From contig NZ_JABBFW010000020.1 of assembly GCF_012927045.1 (NCBI RefSeq), positions 32,860 to 96,859 on the forward strand: a DNA stretch of 64,000 nucleotides, in the 5' to 3' direction. Under the pieces are notes generated by a model. It worked only from the letters and a program-made list of their open reading frames with translations, had not been told where the DNA came from and ran no database searches. Numbering within the stretch: the stretch's first letter is position 1; each line of letters begins with the position of its first letter. Source of the stretch: Azohydromonas caseinilytica. GTDB taxonomy: Bacteria; Pseudomonadota; Gammaproteobacteria; Burkholderiales; Burkholderiaceae_C. The position numbers and the translations under genes were made by a program. Positions 32,933 through 40,170 of the stretch are shown piece after piece.

Positions 32933-33904
32933 TCAGCGCCGCAGCGCGTCGGTGATGGCGCCGCGCACGTTGCGCTCCAGGTCCAATGACTTCAGCACGC
33001 TCAGGCTGTTGGCCGTGGCGTTGATTACGGTCATGGTCTGGATCTTCTGGCCGTTGAGCGTGTTCTGGATCACGGTGCCGATGGCCGCCGGCCCCAGGTT
33101 GTTGAGCACCGTGTTGCCGGCGCCGCTCTGGATCAGCGCGATGCGCGTGCCGGCATCGGCCAAGTCCAGCGAAGCGCCCTTGCCCGCTGACAGGGCGCCC
33201 AGCTCGGACAGGTTCAGGCTGGTCGTGGTGACGAGGTTGCCGTTGACGTACACGGCCCGTTCGATGCCGAAGGAAATCTTCAGCCCACCGTCGCCGATGA
33301 AGCCGCCGCGCATGGTGTCGAGCGTGCTTTCATCGAGGGCCGCCACGACTTGGGCGCCTGTACGGAAGCCCGCCGGTGCCGCTGGCGCGCGGGCCGCGTC
33401 GATCGGGGCGGGTACGGTGGGCGTGGCGGCCAGGGCCGCCTGCCTGGAAGGCGCTGCCGCGGCATCGGAGAGCACGGGAGGCTGCGCCGTCGGCGATACG
33501 GTCGCCGGCCCTGGCGCCGATACCTGTGCAACCGGCTCGCTGCCCGGCGGCTGGCGTTGTGCCTTCTCAGGGGCCGATGCAAGCCCGGCGGAGCTGAAGG
33601 CCACTGTGGGCTCTTGCGAGAAGCCCATGATGTTGCGGACCTGCCGTTCTTCCTTTGATGCCGGCTCGGCACTGCGCATGTCCGTGGGCGCCGCCGTGGC
33701 CATCGCGGCCGCTGGCCGCGGTACGGAGGGCGCGGGCGTGCCGCCCAAACCCAGTGCCTGGCGCACGGCTTCGGCGGCGTCGCGCGGGAGCTGTTGCGTC
33801 AGGCCCTGGCCGGCCTGCTGGGCATGGGCCCGCAGGCCCGGCATGGCGCAGGCCGCCCCCAGTGCCGTACTCAACAGCAGGGTCCGGCTCAAACATCGTT
33901 TCAT
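32933..33904 (-). CDS. fapE: FapE-like secreted minor amyloid component
   Basis: The 323-residue protein has a signal peptide (about residues 1-28, AHA-QQ), a long low-complexity Ala/Pro-rich middle (about 30-180), and a conserved C-terminal domain. That domain starts with LDESTLDTMRGGF (about 190-202) and continues with SFGIERAVYVNGNLVTTTSLNL, an IQSGAGNTVLNN block and VIQNTLNGQKIQTMTVINAT. The C-terminal pattern matches how I know Pseudomonas FapE, a minor component of Fap fibrils. The Gln/Asn-Gly repeats resemble those at the C-termini of the two upstream secreted proteins. It is the last gene of the leftward fap operon, 18 bp after the C39 peptidase gene. Confidence 0.75.
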   Translation of the reverse strand: MKRCLSRTLLLSTALGAACAMPGLRAHAQQAGQGLTQQLPRDAAEAVRQALGLGGTPAPSVPRPAAAMATAAPTDMRSAEPASKEERQVRNIMGFSQEPTVAFSSAGLASAPEKAQRQPPGSEPVAQVSAPGPATVSPTAQPPVLSDAAAAPSRQAALAATPTVPAPIDAARAPAAPAGFRTGAQVVAALDESTLDTMRGGFIGDGGLKISFGIERAVYVNGNLVTTTSLNLSELGALSAGKGASLDLADAGTRIALIQSGAGNTVLNNLGPAAIGTVIQNTLNGQKIQTMTVINATANSLSVLKSLDLERNVRGAITDALRR

Positions 33905-33922
33905 GGCGTGAGCGGTCCTGCG

Positions 33923-34633
33923 TCAGAAGTCCGAGGGGCCCAGGCGCGGCAGCACGATGCCGCCCAGCCCGTCGCGTTGCACACCATCGCCCAGCGAAGC
34001 CACGGGCGCGACGCGCCAGTCTTCGGGCGCGTTGAAGCGGGCGGCTTCCTGCCGGTTGCTGATGACGAACAGGATGCGGTTGACCCAGATCGTCTCGAAG
34101 TCCGATTGCGCCATCGAGCGCGTGCCACCCGAAGGGTCGCCGATCAGGATGCGGCCTTCCTGCAGCCCCTTGACGACCACGAAGTGGTTGTAGCCGTTGT
34201 CGTTGATCAGCACGATGGCCGGGATGCCGGCCTGACGCAGGGCGTCCAGCGGCGCCTCGAAGCCGTTGGCCTCGAAACCATGGTGTTCGAGGTAGCGCTT
34301 CATGTCGAGCAGCGAGAAGCCCTGCTGCCGGATCTTGGCCTGGTCACCCTGACGGAACATCTCCTCGAACGCCGTCTGCTCCGACACCGCCACGCCGTAG
34401 TGGTAGGTCAGGAGCGTGGACAGCGCGGCCGAGCCGCAGCTGAAGTCAAACTGCTGGCGCATCGTGGTGCTGAAGCGGGCTTCCTGCAGGCTGCGTGTCG
34501 GTACCGCAAAGGCGCCGCCGATCTGCACGGGCAGCTCGACGGAGCCCGCATGCGCGGTACCCGCGCCGGCCAGGACCAGTGCGGCGGCGAGGCCGGCGAG
34601 CCGGCCTCGGGCAAGGCGCGGGGAAAGGCTCAT
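33923..34633 (-). CDS. fapD: FapD-like C39-family cysteine peptidase
   Basis: The 236-residue protein has a signal peptide (about residues 1-29, AHA-GS) and a C39 bacteriocin-processing peptidase fold. The oxyanion glutamine (Q60/Q61) and catalytic C66 lie in MRQQFDFSCGSAALST, H150 is in NGYNHFVVVKG, and the aspartate D166 is in ILIGDPSGG. FapD is the periplasmic C39 protease of functional-amyloid operons, needed for export through FapF. Unlike bacteriocin ABC exporters, it has no attached transporter. Its start overlaps the fapA stop (ATGA). The last 40 residues are a family-variable tail. Confidence 0.85.
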   Translation of the reverse strand: MSLSPRLARGRLAGLAAALVLAGAGTAHAGSVELPVQIGGAFAVPTRSLQEARFSTTMRQQFDFSCGSAALSTLLTYHYGVAVSEQTAFEEMFRQGDQAKIRQQGFSLLDMKRYLEHHGFEANGFEAPLDALRQAGIPAIVLINDNGYNHFVVVKGLQEGRILIGDPSGGTRSMAQSDFETIWVNRILFVISNRQEAARFNAPEDWRVAPVASLGDGVQRDGLGGIVLPRLGPSDF

Positions 34634-35040
34634 TTCAGCTGTACGTTCACGATGGTGGCGTTCTGGATGAGCACGTTGTTGCCGCTGTTCTGGACCACCA
34701 TGGGCAGCCCCGCGGCGTTGGCGAAGGCGCCGTCGCTGATGGCGTTGTTGCCGGTGGCGAGGTTGCTGGCTTGGTTGCCGCTCACGACGCCATTGAGCTT
34801 CATGTCATTGATGGCGGTGCCGCCTCGATTCGCGGCCAGCACGTCGGCCGCGACAGGCTTGCTCCCGAGCGGGCCCGGGCGGGCGGCGGGCGGCGTGGCC
34901 GCCGTGGCGGCTGCGGCCAAAGGCGGGTCGGATGGCGGCGCTTCAGCCGGCGCATCCGACGCCTGGGCCGACCCTGCCCACTGCAGCAGCGCCAGCAGGG
35001 CCAGGGCGGCGCCGGGCGCCTGCCGGAAACCGTTGAGCAT
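34630..35040 (-). CDS. fapA: FapA-like small secreted protein
   Basis: The 136-residue protein has a signal peptide (about residues 1-27, AQA-SD), a Pro/Ala-rich linker, and a conserved C-terminal half with INDMKLNGVVSGNQASNL, GNNAISDGAF, and the end GLPMVVQNSGNNVLIQNATIVNVQ. In Pseudomonas, FapA is a small periplasmic modulator that restrains fibril formation by FapC and lies at the start of the operon. Here it follows the large low-complexity subunit by 63 bp and overlaps fapD. Assignment is by pattern and context. The alternative is that it is itself a nucleator or subunit like FapB, because its end carries an amyloid-like Gln/Asn repeat. Confidence 0.6.
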   Translation of the reverse strand: MLNGFRQAPGAALALLALLQWAGSAQASDAPAEAPPSDPPLAAAATAATPPAARPGPLGSKPVAADVLAANRGGTAINDMKLNGVVSGNQASNLATGNNAISDGAFANAAGLPMVVQNSGNNVLIQNATIVNVQLK

Positions 35041-35103
35041 GTAGCCTCCTTGGGTGGTTCGGTGGAAAAGGGCTGTCAGGGGGCCCTGACAGCCCCCGCA
35101 GGC

Positions 35104-36888
35104 TCAGCGGCCCAGCCTCATGTTGGCCTGGACGTTGACGCTCTGCTGCACCAGCGCACCGATGCCCGAGTTCTGGCTCAGCACCATGATGCCGGCGGCG
35201 TTCTGCGCCGTACCGCTCATGTTGTTGGACATGTTGAACGCGCCGGTGGTCACCGAGTGGTTGCCGCTGCTGCCGCCCGCGCCGCCCATGGCGCCGTTGC
35301 CCGCGCCCGCCGTCGCCATGCCGCCAACGCCGTTGCCGCCGCCGCCGTTGCCGCCGCTGGCGCCGTTGCCGCCGTCGCCACCCGCGGCGCCGCTGCCGCC
35401 GCTGGTGCTGCCGGTGGACGCGGTCGAGGTCACTGCGCCACTGCCGGCGTCACCGCTGGTGGCCGTGCCGCCCGCCGCACCGTTGCCGGCCGTGTTGGTG
35501 GCCGCGCCTCCGGCGCCCGCGGTGGCGGTGTTGCCGCCGGTGGTGGCGGTGCCCGTGGCCGTGCCGGCGCCGGCGGTGGACGTGGCCGCGCCATTGCTGC
35601 CCGCGCCGGCCGTGCTGGTGGCCGAGCCGCTGGTGCTGCCTGAGGAAGCGGTGGAGGTATTGGTGCCGGCCCCGCCGGTGGCGGTGCCCGTGCCGGTGGC
35701 GGCACCCGCGGTGCTGGTGCCGGTACCCGCGCCGGCCGTGCTCGTGGCGCGGCCGGTGCCCGTGGCAGCGCCGGCCGTGCTGGTGGCCGTGCCCGCGCCC
35801 GCCGTGCCGGTGGCCCGGCCGTCCGCAGTGCCTGCACCGCCGGTGCTGGTGCCGCGGCCCGCGCCGGCCGTGGCGGTTGCCGTGGAGGTGTTGCCGCTGG
35901 CGTCGCTGGTGGAGCGGTTGCCGGAGCCGCCGGCCGTGGGCGTGGCGCTGGCCGTGGAGCTGCTGTAGCCGCCGCGGCCCGTGGCGGTGGAGGCGCCGCC
36001 GGTGGACGAGGTGTCGGCGGTGGTGGTGTTGGCGCCGCCCCGGCCGGTGGCCGTGGACGCGCCACCCGTGCTGCCCTGGGTGGCGGTGGCGGTGCTGGTG
36101 CCGCCGGTGCCCGTGGCGCTGGAGCGTCCGCCCGTGGAGGTGTTGCTGGCGGTGGCCTCGCCGCCGGTGCCCGTGCCGCTGGCAGTGGCCCTGCCGCCGG
36201 TGCTGGTCTGCGTGGCGGTGGAGGCGCCGCCGCGGGCGGTGCTGGTCAGCGAGGAATCACCGCCCGTGGCCGTGGTGGTCTGGTTGGCATTGCCGCCGGA
36301 GGTGGTGGCCGAGCCGCCGTTGGCGCCCGTGGCCGCCCCGGTGGAGCCACCGGCGCCGCCCGCGCCGGCCGTGGCGGTGCTCCTGCCGCCGGTGGAGCTG
36401 GCGTCGCCCGTGCTGGCCGCGCCGCCGCTGGCGGTGCCGCCCGCGCCGCCGCCGCCGCCGGCGCCGCCGGCGCCGCCCGCCGCGCCGTCGCCCCGCCCGC
36501 CCGTGCCCGATCCGCCGTTGGCCGTGCCTCCCGTGCCGGCACCGCCGGCGCCGCCGGCGCCGCCGGTGGAGGTGCCCTCGTTGGTGGCGTAGTTGCCGAT
36601 GTTGGAGATCCGCAGCCCGGTCACGGTGCCGTTGAGCGTGCTCCTGGCCACGGCCGTGCTGGTGTTGAAGGCGTTGCTCACGTTCGAGGTGGCGGTCGCG
36701 CCGTTGAGGGCCGCCGCAGCGCCGGCAGCCGAGGCCGTGGCGGTGCCGCTGTTGCTGCGGGAGGAGGTCGCCGTCTGCGTCACTCTCGACTCGCCTTGCG
36801 TCGTGCCCGTGCTCGTGGAGGGCTCATCCGCGAATGCCGGTACGGCGAAGGCCACGCCCAGGGCGGCAGCCAGGATTGTCTTTCTCAT
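35104..36888 (-). CDS. Large Gly/Ala/Ser/Thr low-complexity amyloid-type subunit (FapB/FapC position)
   Basis: The 594-residue protein has a signal peptide (residues 1-20, AFA-DE), an N-terminal segment rich in Asn, Ser and Thr (about 21-105, with LNGTVTGLRISNIGNYATN), and about 445 residues almost entirely of Gly, Ala, Ser and Thr. The C-terminal segment (about 550-594) reads FNMSNNMSGTAQNAAG, then IMVLSQNSGIGALVQQSVNVQ. The last part resembles a single amyloid repeat and the ends of the FapA- and FapE-like proteins. There are no cysteines or predicted domains in the middle. As first gene of the fap operon it is the likely main fibre subunit, replacing FapB/FapC, whose classical three-repeat architecture is absent. 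A low-complexity surface adhesin is the alternative. Confidence 0.65.
   Translation of the reverse strand: MRKTILAAALGVAFAVPAFADEPSTSTGTTQGESRVTQTATSSRSNSGTATASAAGAAAALNGATATSNVSNAFNTSTAVARSTLNGTVTGLRISNIGNYATNEGTSTGGAGGAGGAGTGGTANGGSGTGGRGDGAAGGAGGAGGGGGAGGTASGGAASTGDASSTGGRSTATAGAGGAGGSTGAATGANGGSATTSGGNANQTTTATGGDSSLTSTARGGASTATQTSTGGRATASGTGTGGEATASNTSTGGRSSATGTGGTSTATATQGSTGGASTATGRGGANTTTADTSSTGGASTATGRGGYSSSTASATPTAGGSGNRSTSDASGNTSTATATAGAGRGTSTGGAGTADGRATGTAGAGTATSTAGAATGTGRATSTAGAGTGTSTAGAATGTGTATGGAGTNTSTASSGSTSGSATSTAGAGSNGAATSTAGAGTATGTATTGGNTATAGAGGAATNTAGNGAAGGTATSGDAGSGAVTSTASTGSTSGGSGAAGGDGGNGASGGNGGGGNGVGGMATAGAGNGAMGGAGGSSGNHSVTTGAFNMSNNMSGTAQNAAGIMVLSQNSGIGALVQQSVNVQANMRLGR
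35240..36576 (-). repeat. Low-complexity coding repeat region of the fap subunit
   Basis: About 1.3 kb encodes degenerate repeats such as STAGAGTGT and STAGAATGTG interspersed with TGG-type units. The DNA is an imperfect GC-rich repeat prone to slippage, and the opposite strand stays open in several frames as an artefact. Length variation between strains is expected. Confidence 0.8.
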
Positions 36889-37074
36889 CAGTTCACTCCT
36901 TGAACAGTCTCAAGCGGAGGCGGTCCGGCCCCATCGCCGGCTCACTCCGGACGGGAGCATCGCAACTTCGATGTCTTCTCGACAAATCATCAACAAGTAA
37001 CTGTCGCGACTGAAGTTTTTCAGGTTCTGGCGGCCGACGGCGAGGGCAACCCAAACGGGTGTCGAGGCGCCGTC

Positions 37075-37088
37075 TGTCACATCGGTGA
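37075..37088 (+). promoter_or_regulatory. TGTCACATC/GTGA dyad, copy A
   Basis: TGTCACATCGGTGA on the plus strand is an imperfect inverted repeat (TCAC and GTGA). A second copy with the same nine-base core lies on the minus strand at 37181-37196. It is a candidate binding site for the VpsR-like regulator encoded next door. Confidence 0.4.
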
Positions 37089-37091
37089 AAC

Positions 37092-37106
37092 GCCTCCAAC
37101 GTGCCC
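37092..37106 (-). promoter_or_regulatory. Sigma-54-like -24/-12 element for the fap operon
   Basis: On the minus strand GGGCACGTTGGAGGC has the invariant GG and GC ten bases apart and the CACG following the -24 GG, matching 8 of the 11 fixed consensus positions. It would place the transcript start near 37080, about 190 bases before the subunit gene. The neighbouring regulator lacks GAFTGA, which argues against sigma-54 use, so this is tentative. Confidence 0.3.
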
Positions 37107-37180
37107 AAGTCGTTGCCAGGACAACCTTTGCAGAGTGAAATGGTGACCGATACCGGCATACCGGCTCCATGGCGCAGGCG

Positions 37181-37196
37181 TCACGCGGATGTGACA
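37181..37196 (-). promoter_or_regulatory. TGTCACATC/GTGA dyad, copy B
   Basis: TGTCACATCCGCGTGA on the minus strand shares its nine-base core and GTGA half with copy A at 37075-37088. It lies about 100 bp upstream of the predicted fap transcript start, a usual distance for an activator site. Confidence 0.45.
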
Positions 37197-37285
37197 CCTG
37201 CGTCCCAGTCGCCGGCGGTCGGACAGGACTGCGGCGGCTGCAAGGCCGTGGGAGCGCATGCAGCCGTCCACCTGATCCGGGGAGG

Positions 37286-37302
37286 GGCTTTGTTGCGGCC
37301 AG
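37286..37302 (-). promoter_or_regulatory. Motif shared with the fapF upstream region
   Basis: CTGGCCGCAACAAAGCC on the minus strand matches 15 of 17 bases of the element before fapF (31469-31485). Both face the gene they would control, which suggests common regulation of the two fap transcription units. Confidence 0.4.
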
Positions 37303-37420
37303 GGAAGGGAAGTGGCTGCACACGCCCTCAGGCCGCCCCCTGCACGGCAGGGCGGCGGCGTGGTGGCTTCGGTCTTCAGGCCGGCGGGCGGATGCGCTGA
37401 GAAGGCGCCGCCGGCGGTGT

Positions 37421-38854
37421 TCAGTGGCGGATGCCGTGCTTGGCCATGAGCCGGTACAGCGTCATGCGCGAGATGCCCAGCTCCCGTGCCGCCTGGGTCA
37501 CGTTGCTGCCCGCGCGCCGCAGGCTGGCAAGGATGGCGTTGCGCTCGGCGGCCGTGCGCGCCATGTCGAGCGCGTCGGCCGGGTCAAGGGACGGTGCCTG
37601 TTCGAAGCCGAGATCCTCGGGCCGGATCAGCCGGCGGCTGGCCATCACCACGGCACGGCGAATGCGGTTGTTGAGCTCGCGCACGTTGCCGGGCCAGGCA
37701 TGCGCCTGCAGACTGGCCAGCGCCCCGCGGCTGAAGCCGCGCAGGCCCGGGCGCCGCTCATGGGCATACAGCGCGTAGAAATGCTGCGCCAGCAGGGCGA
37801 TGTCCTGCGGGCGCTCGCGCAGCGGCGGCATCTGCAGGTGCAGCACGCTCAGCCGGTAGTAGAGGTCCTGGCGGAAGCGGCCGGCACGGGCGGCCTCCTC
37901 CAGCTGCACGTGCGTGGCGGCGATGACGCGCACGTCCACCTCGATGTCCTGGGCGGAGCCCGGCCGGTGGATGCTGCGCTCCTGCAGCAGGCGCAACAGC
38001 GCAATCTGCAGGCCCGGCGGCAGGTCCGCCACCTCGTCGAGGAACAGCGTGCCGCCATTGGCCGCCTGCAGGTGGCCGCCCAGGTGCTGGAGCCCGGCCG
38101 CGGCCTCGCCCCGGAGCGGACCTGCGGGCTCGGCGGGGAACAGCGGGCTTTGGAGGCTGCCGCAGTCCAGCGCCACGAAGGGGCCGTCCCGCCGCGGCGA
38201 GCACAAGTGGATGGCGTGGGCGGCGAGCTCCTTGCCGGTGCCGCTCTCGCCCTGCACCAGCACGGGCGCGTCCACCCGGGCCACGCGCCGGATCTGGGCC
38301 AGCAGCTGCCGGGTGGCCGGGCTGCGCCCGACGATGCCCACGTCGGCCTGCTCGCTGGCCAGGTTGCGCCGCTCCTGCCTCAAGGCGGCCAGCCCGTGGG
38401 CATGGCCCAGCGTCGCCAGCAGCCGCGGCATGTCGGGGGGCAGATGGTGATGGTCGAACAGGCCGCCGAGCACAAGGTCCAGACAGGCCGGCTGCCTCAG
38501 GGCCTGGCGCTGCAGCAGCGCCACCCACACCAGCTCGGTGGCCTGCACGAACTCGCCCGCGCGCGCCCATGCCGCCTCGTCCTCGGACGTGGACACGAGC
38601 AGGCCCACCGTGATGCTCGTGTCGCGCAGCGTGCGCTCGGCCGCGGCGAAGTCCGGGACGCTGTACACCTGCCAGCCCGCCTGGGCCAGGCCGGCCTGCA
38701 GCGCTTCCAGACGCTGACCGACACACAACAGCCGGCGCGGCGGGCCGCTGTCCATGCGCTGCTTCAAGGGTGTTTGCCGGCCTGCGGCGCCCGGGCTCTC
38801 GCCATCGCCGCCGGCTTTCAGCCTCGCGGGCAGCGATATGGCCTCGTCGTCCAT
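37421..38854 (-). CDS. VpsR-like AAA+ transcriptional regulator lacking the GAFTGA loop
   Basis: The 477-residue protein has an N-terminal VpsR/FleQ-type receiver-like domain (about residues 30-150) without a clear phosphorylation site. The AAA+ domain (about 165-395) has Walker A GESGTGKE, Walker B GGTLFLDEV and the arginine-finger region HAWPGNVRELNNRI. A Fis-type HTH ends the protein (about 440-477, VTQAARELGISRMTLYRLM). The sigma-54-contacting GAFTGA loop is replaced by GEAAAGL. VpsR of Vibrio cholerae also lacks the loop, binds c-di-GMP and works with sigma-70 RNA polymerase to switch on biofilm genes. Being directly upstream of the fap operon and co-directional, it is the likely fap activator. 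The start at 38854 has GGGAG six bases upstream; the GTG at 38866 is less likely. Confidence 0.82.
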   Translation of the reverse strand: MDDEAISLPARLKAGGDGESPGAAGRQTPLKQRMDSGPPRRLLCVGQRLEALQAGLAQAGWQVYSVPDFAAAERTLRDTSITVGLLVSTSEDEAAWARAGEFVQATELVWVALLQRQALRQPACLDLVLGGLFDHHHLPPDMPRLLATLGHAHGLAALRQERRNLASEQADVGIVGRSPATRQLLAQIRRVARVDAPVLVQGESGTGKELAAHAIHLCSPRRDGPFVALDCGSLQSPLFPAEPAGPLRGEAAAGLQHLGGHLQAANGGTLFLDEVADLPPGLQIALLRLLQERSIHRPGSAQDIEVDVRVIAATHVQLEEAARAGRFRQDLYYRLSVLHLQMPPLRERPQDIALLAQHFYALYAHERRPGLRGFSRGALASLQAHAWPGNVRELNNRIRRAVVMASRRLIRPEDLGFEQAPSLDPADALDMARTAAERNAILASLRRAGSNVTQAARELGISRMTLYRLMAKHGIRH

Positions 38855-39063
38855 TGGTTCTCCCACTTTCTTATTTGTTTCGCCAGCCCAGGTACAGCCA
38901 CTGCACTGCCTGACGACGGGAGGTTGAACTTAGCCCGGACACCCTCTGGCGGCGTACGCGGACTTTGGGGGATCGGCTGCCAGGGCGCCGCCGCAGCCGG
39001 GTGGGCGGCCGGGTCCGGCGTGGGCCGGCGGGTCCGGCTGTGACAGTTGTTTACAGTTGCTGC

Positions 39064-39762
39064 ATGAGCAATATCAATAACGATCCGACGGGTGCCTTGA
39101 GCCTGATGGGCCGCCTGGCAACGTGCTATCCCGAGCTGCCGCTGCCGCCCGAGGCCGGCCAGGCCGGGACGCCCTTCGCGCTGCCGGCGCCGGTGACGGT
39201 GCCCGCCGGCGTGGTGCTGTTCGACGAGGCTGCCCCCTGCGGCGGCTTCCCGCTGGTGCTCGATGGCGAGGTGCGCGTGGCGCGCGGCACGCCGCGGGGC
39301 CGCTCCATCGAGCTGTACCGCGTCGGGCCCGGCGAGATCTGCGTGGTGTCCACCGCGTCGCTGTTCGGCTCCGCACCCATGCCGGCCCATGGCGTGACGG
39401 CCGTGCCGACCCAGCTGCTGCTGCTGTCGCCGGCCACCTTCGAGGCCTGGACCGGCCACCTGCCTTTCCGCCGCCACGTGTTCGGCCTGTTCGCGGAGCG
39501 GCTGTCCGACGTCATTGCGCTGGCCGAGGCCGTCGCGTTCCAGCGCCTGGACCAGCGCCTGGCCGCCGCGCTGCTGGGCCATGGTGCCGTGGTGGCGCTG
39601 ACGCACCAGGGCCTGGCCGACGAGCTGGGCACCGTGCGCGAGATGGTGACCCGGCTGCTGCGCCGCTTCGAGCGCGCCGGCTGGGTGGCGCTGGGGCGCG
39701 AGCGCATCGAGGTGGCCGACGCCGCGGCGCTGCGCCGCGTGGCCGAGGGCGAGCCGGCCTGA
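39064..39762 (+). CDS. CRP-type transcriptional regulator
   Basis: The 232-residue protein has a cyclic-nucleotide-binding-like N-terminal domain (about residues 35-130) and a CRP-type winged HTH (about 155-225). The recognition helix reads TVREMVTRLL with R192, E193 and R197 at the places of CRP's R180, E181 and R185, so it should recognise GTGA/TCAC half sites. A GTGA-N6-TCAC palindrome lies directly downstream, before the DUF2892 gene. The cyclic-nucleotide pocket signature of true CRP is not evident, so the effector is unknown. The ATG at 39064 fits family length. In related bacteria such Crp/Fnr proteins next to DUF2892 genes are common. Confidence 0.88.
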   Translation: MSNINNDPTGALSLMGRLATCYPELPLPPEAGQAGTPFALPAPVTVPAGVVLFDEAAPCGGFPLVLDGEVRVARGTPRGRSIELYRVGPGEICVVSTASLFGSAPMPAHGVTAVPTQLLLLSPATFEAWTGHLPFRRHVFGLFAERLSDVIALAEAVAFQRLDQRLAAALLGHGAVVALTHQGLADELGTVREMVTRLLRRFERAGWVALGRERIEVADAAALRRVAEGEPA

Positions 39763-39768
39763 GCCTTG

Positions 39769-39782
39769 GTGACTGCGGTCAC
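39769..39782. promoter_or_regulatory. CRP-type palindrome GTGA-N6-TCAC
   Basis: GTGACTGCGGTCAC is a perfect dyad between the CRP-type regulator gene and the DUF2892 gene, centred about 79 bp before the latter's start. It fits the recognition residues of the adjacent regulator. Confidence 0.6.
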
Positions 39783-39853
39783 AGACGGCGGGCCTCTCCT
39801 GGACCAACATTGCCGGCATCCGGCTGCGGGCCGGCATGTCACAGGAGGCTCAA

Positions 39854-40045
39854 ATGACGAAGAACGAAGGTTCCCTGGATCGCGCCCTGCGCGCGCTGGC
39901 CGGCGTGACGCTGATCGGCCTGGCCGCCATCGGCACCATCGGGGCCTGGGGCTGGATCGGCGTGGTGCCGCTGGCCACGGCGGCCATCGGCTGGTGTCCG
40001 CTCTACCGGCTGCTGGGCATCAACACCTGCGGGCTCAGGCGCTGA
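39854..40045 (+). CDS. DUF2892 (YgaP-transmembrane-like) inner-membrane protein
   Basis: The 63-residue protein has two hydrophobic helices (about residues 15-32 and 35-48) and the DUF2892 pattern: a DRALRALAGVTLIG opening and GWCPLYRLLGINTC near the end, with two conserved cysteines. The same domain forms the membrane part of the rhodanese YgaP. A near-perfect AGGAGG precedes the ATG at 39854. The function is unknown; a link to sulfur or thiol chemistry is only suggested by the YgaP fusion in other bacteria. It is likely controlled by the CRP-type protein encoded just upstream. Confidence 0.85.
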   Translation: MTKNEGSLDRALRALAGVTLIGLAAIGTIGAWGWIGVVPLATAAIGWCPLYRLLGINTCGLRR

Positions 40046-40170
40046 GCGCCGCGCCGGGCGGCCTGCCGCGCGTGGCCGATACTCCCGCCCGCGCCGGCCC
40101 GGTGGCGGCGCGGGACGGTCGTCCCTTCATCCATCGATTGACGCGGGACAGCCGCGGGAAGGTTCGAGTT

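Larger units (their letters stand above)
36889..37420. promoter_or_regulatory. Control region of the fap operon (532 bp, no gene)
   Basis: This is the gap between the end of the VpsR-like regulator gene and the start of the leftward fap operon. The half next to the operon is AT-richer. It contains two TGTCACATC/GTGA dyads, one sigma-54-like sequence on the minus strand, and the motif shared with fapF, each listed separately. No protein-like ORF is present. An untranslated leader of roughly 200 bases is likely if the -24/-12-like element is used. Confidence 0.55.

Noticed and set aside
35120..36635. Long plus-strand frames of Val/Pro/Ala or Arg/Trp repeats opposite the fap subunit
   Set aside because: They are antisense shadows of the low-complexity coding repeat; they have no signal peptide or ribosome-binding site and the minus-strand frame has a proper leader and conserved end.
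37092..37302. Firm call of sigma-54 promoters for the fap operon
   Set aside because: Spacing fits but the -12 halves are poor and the adjacent regulator lacks GAFTGA; kept only as low-confidence elements.
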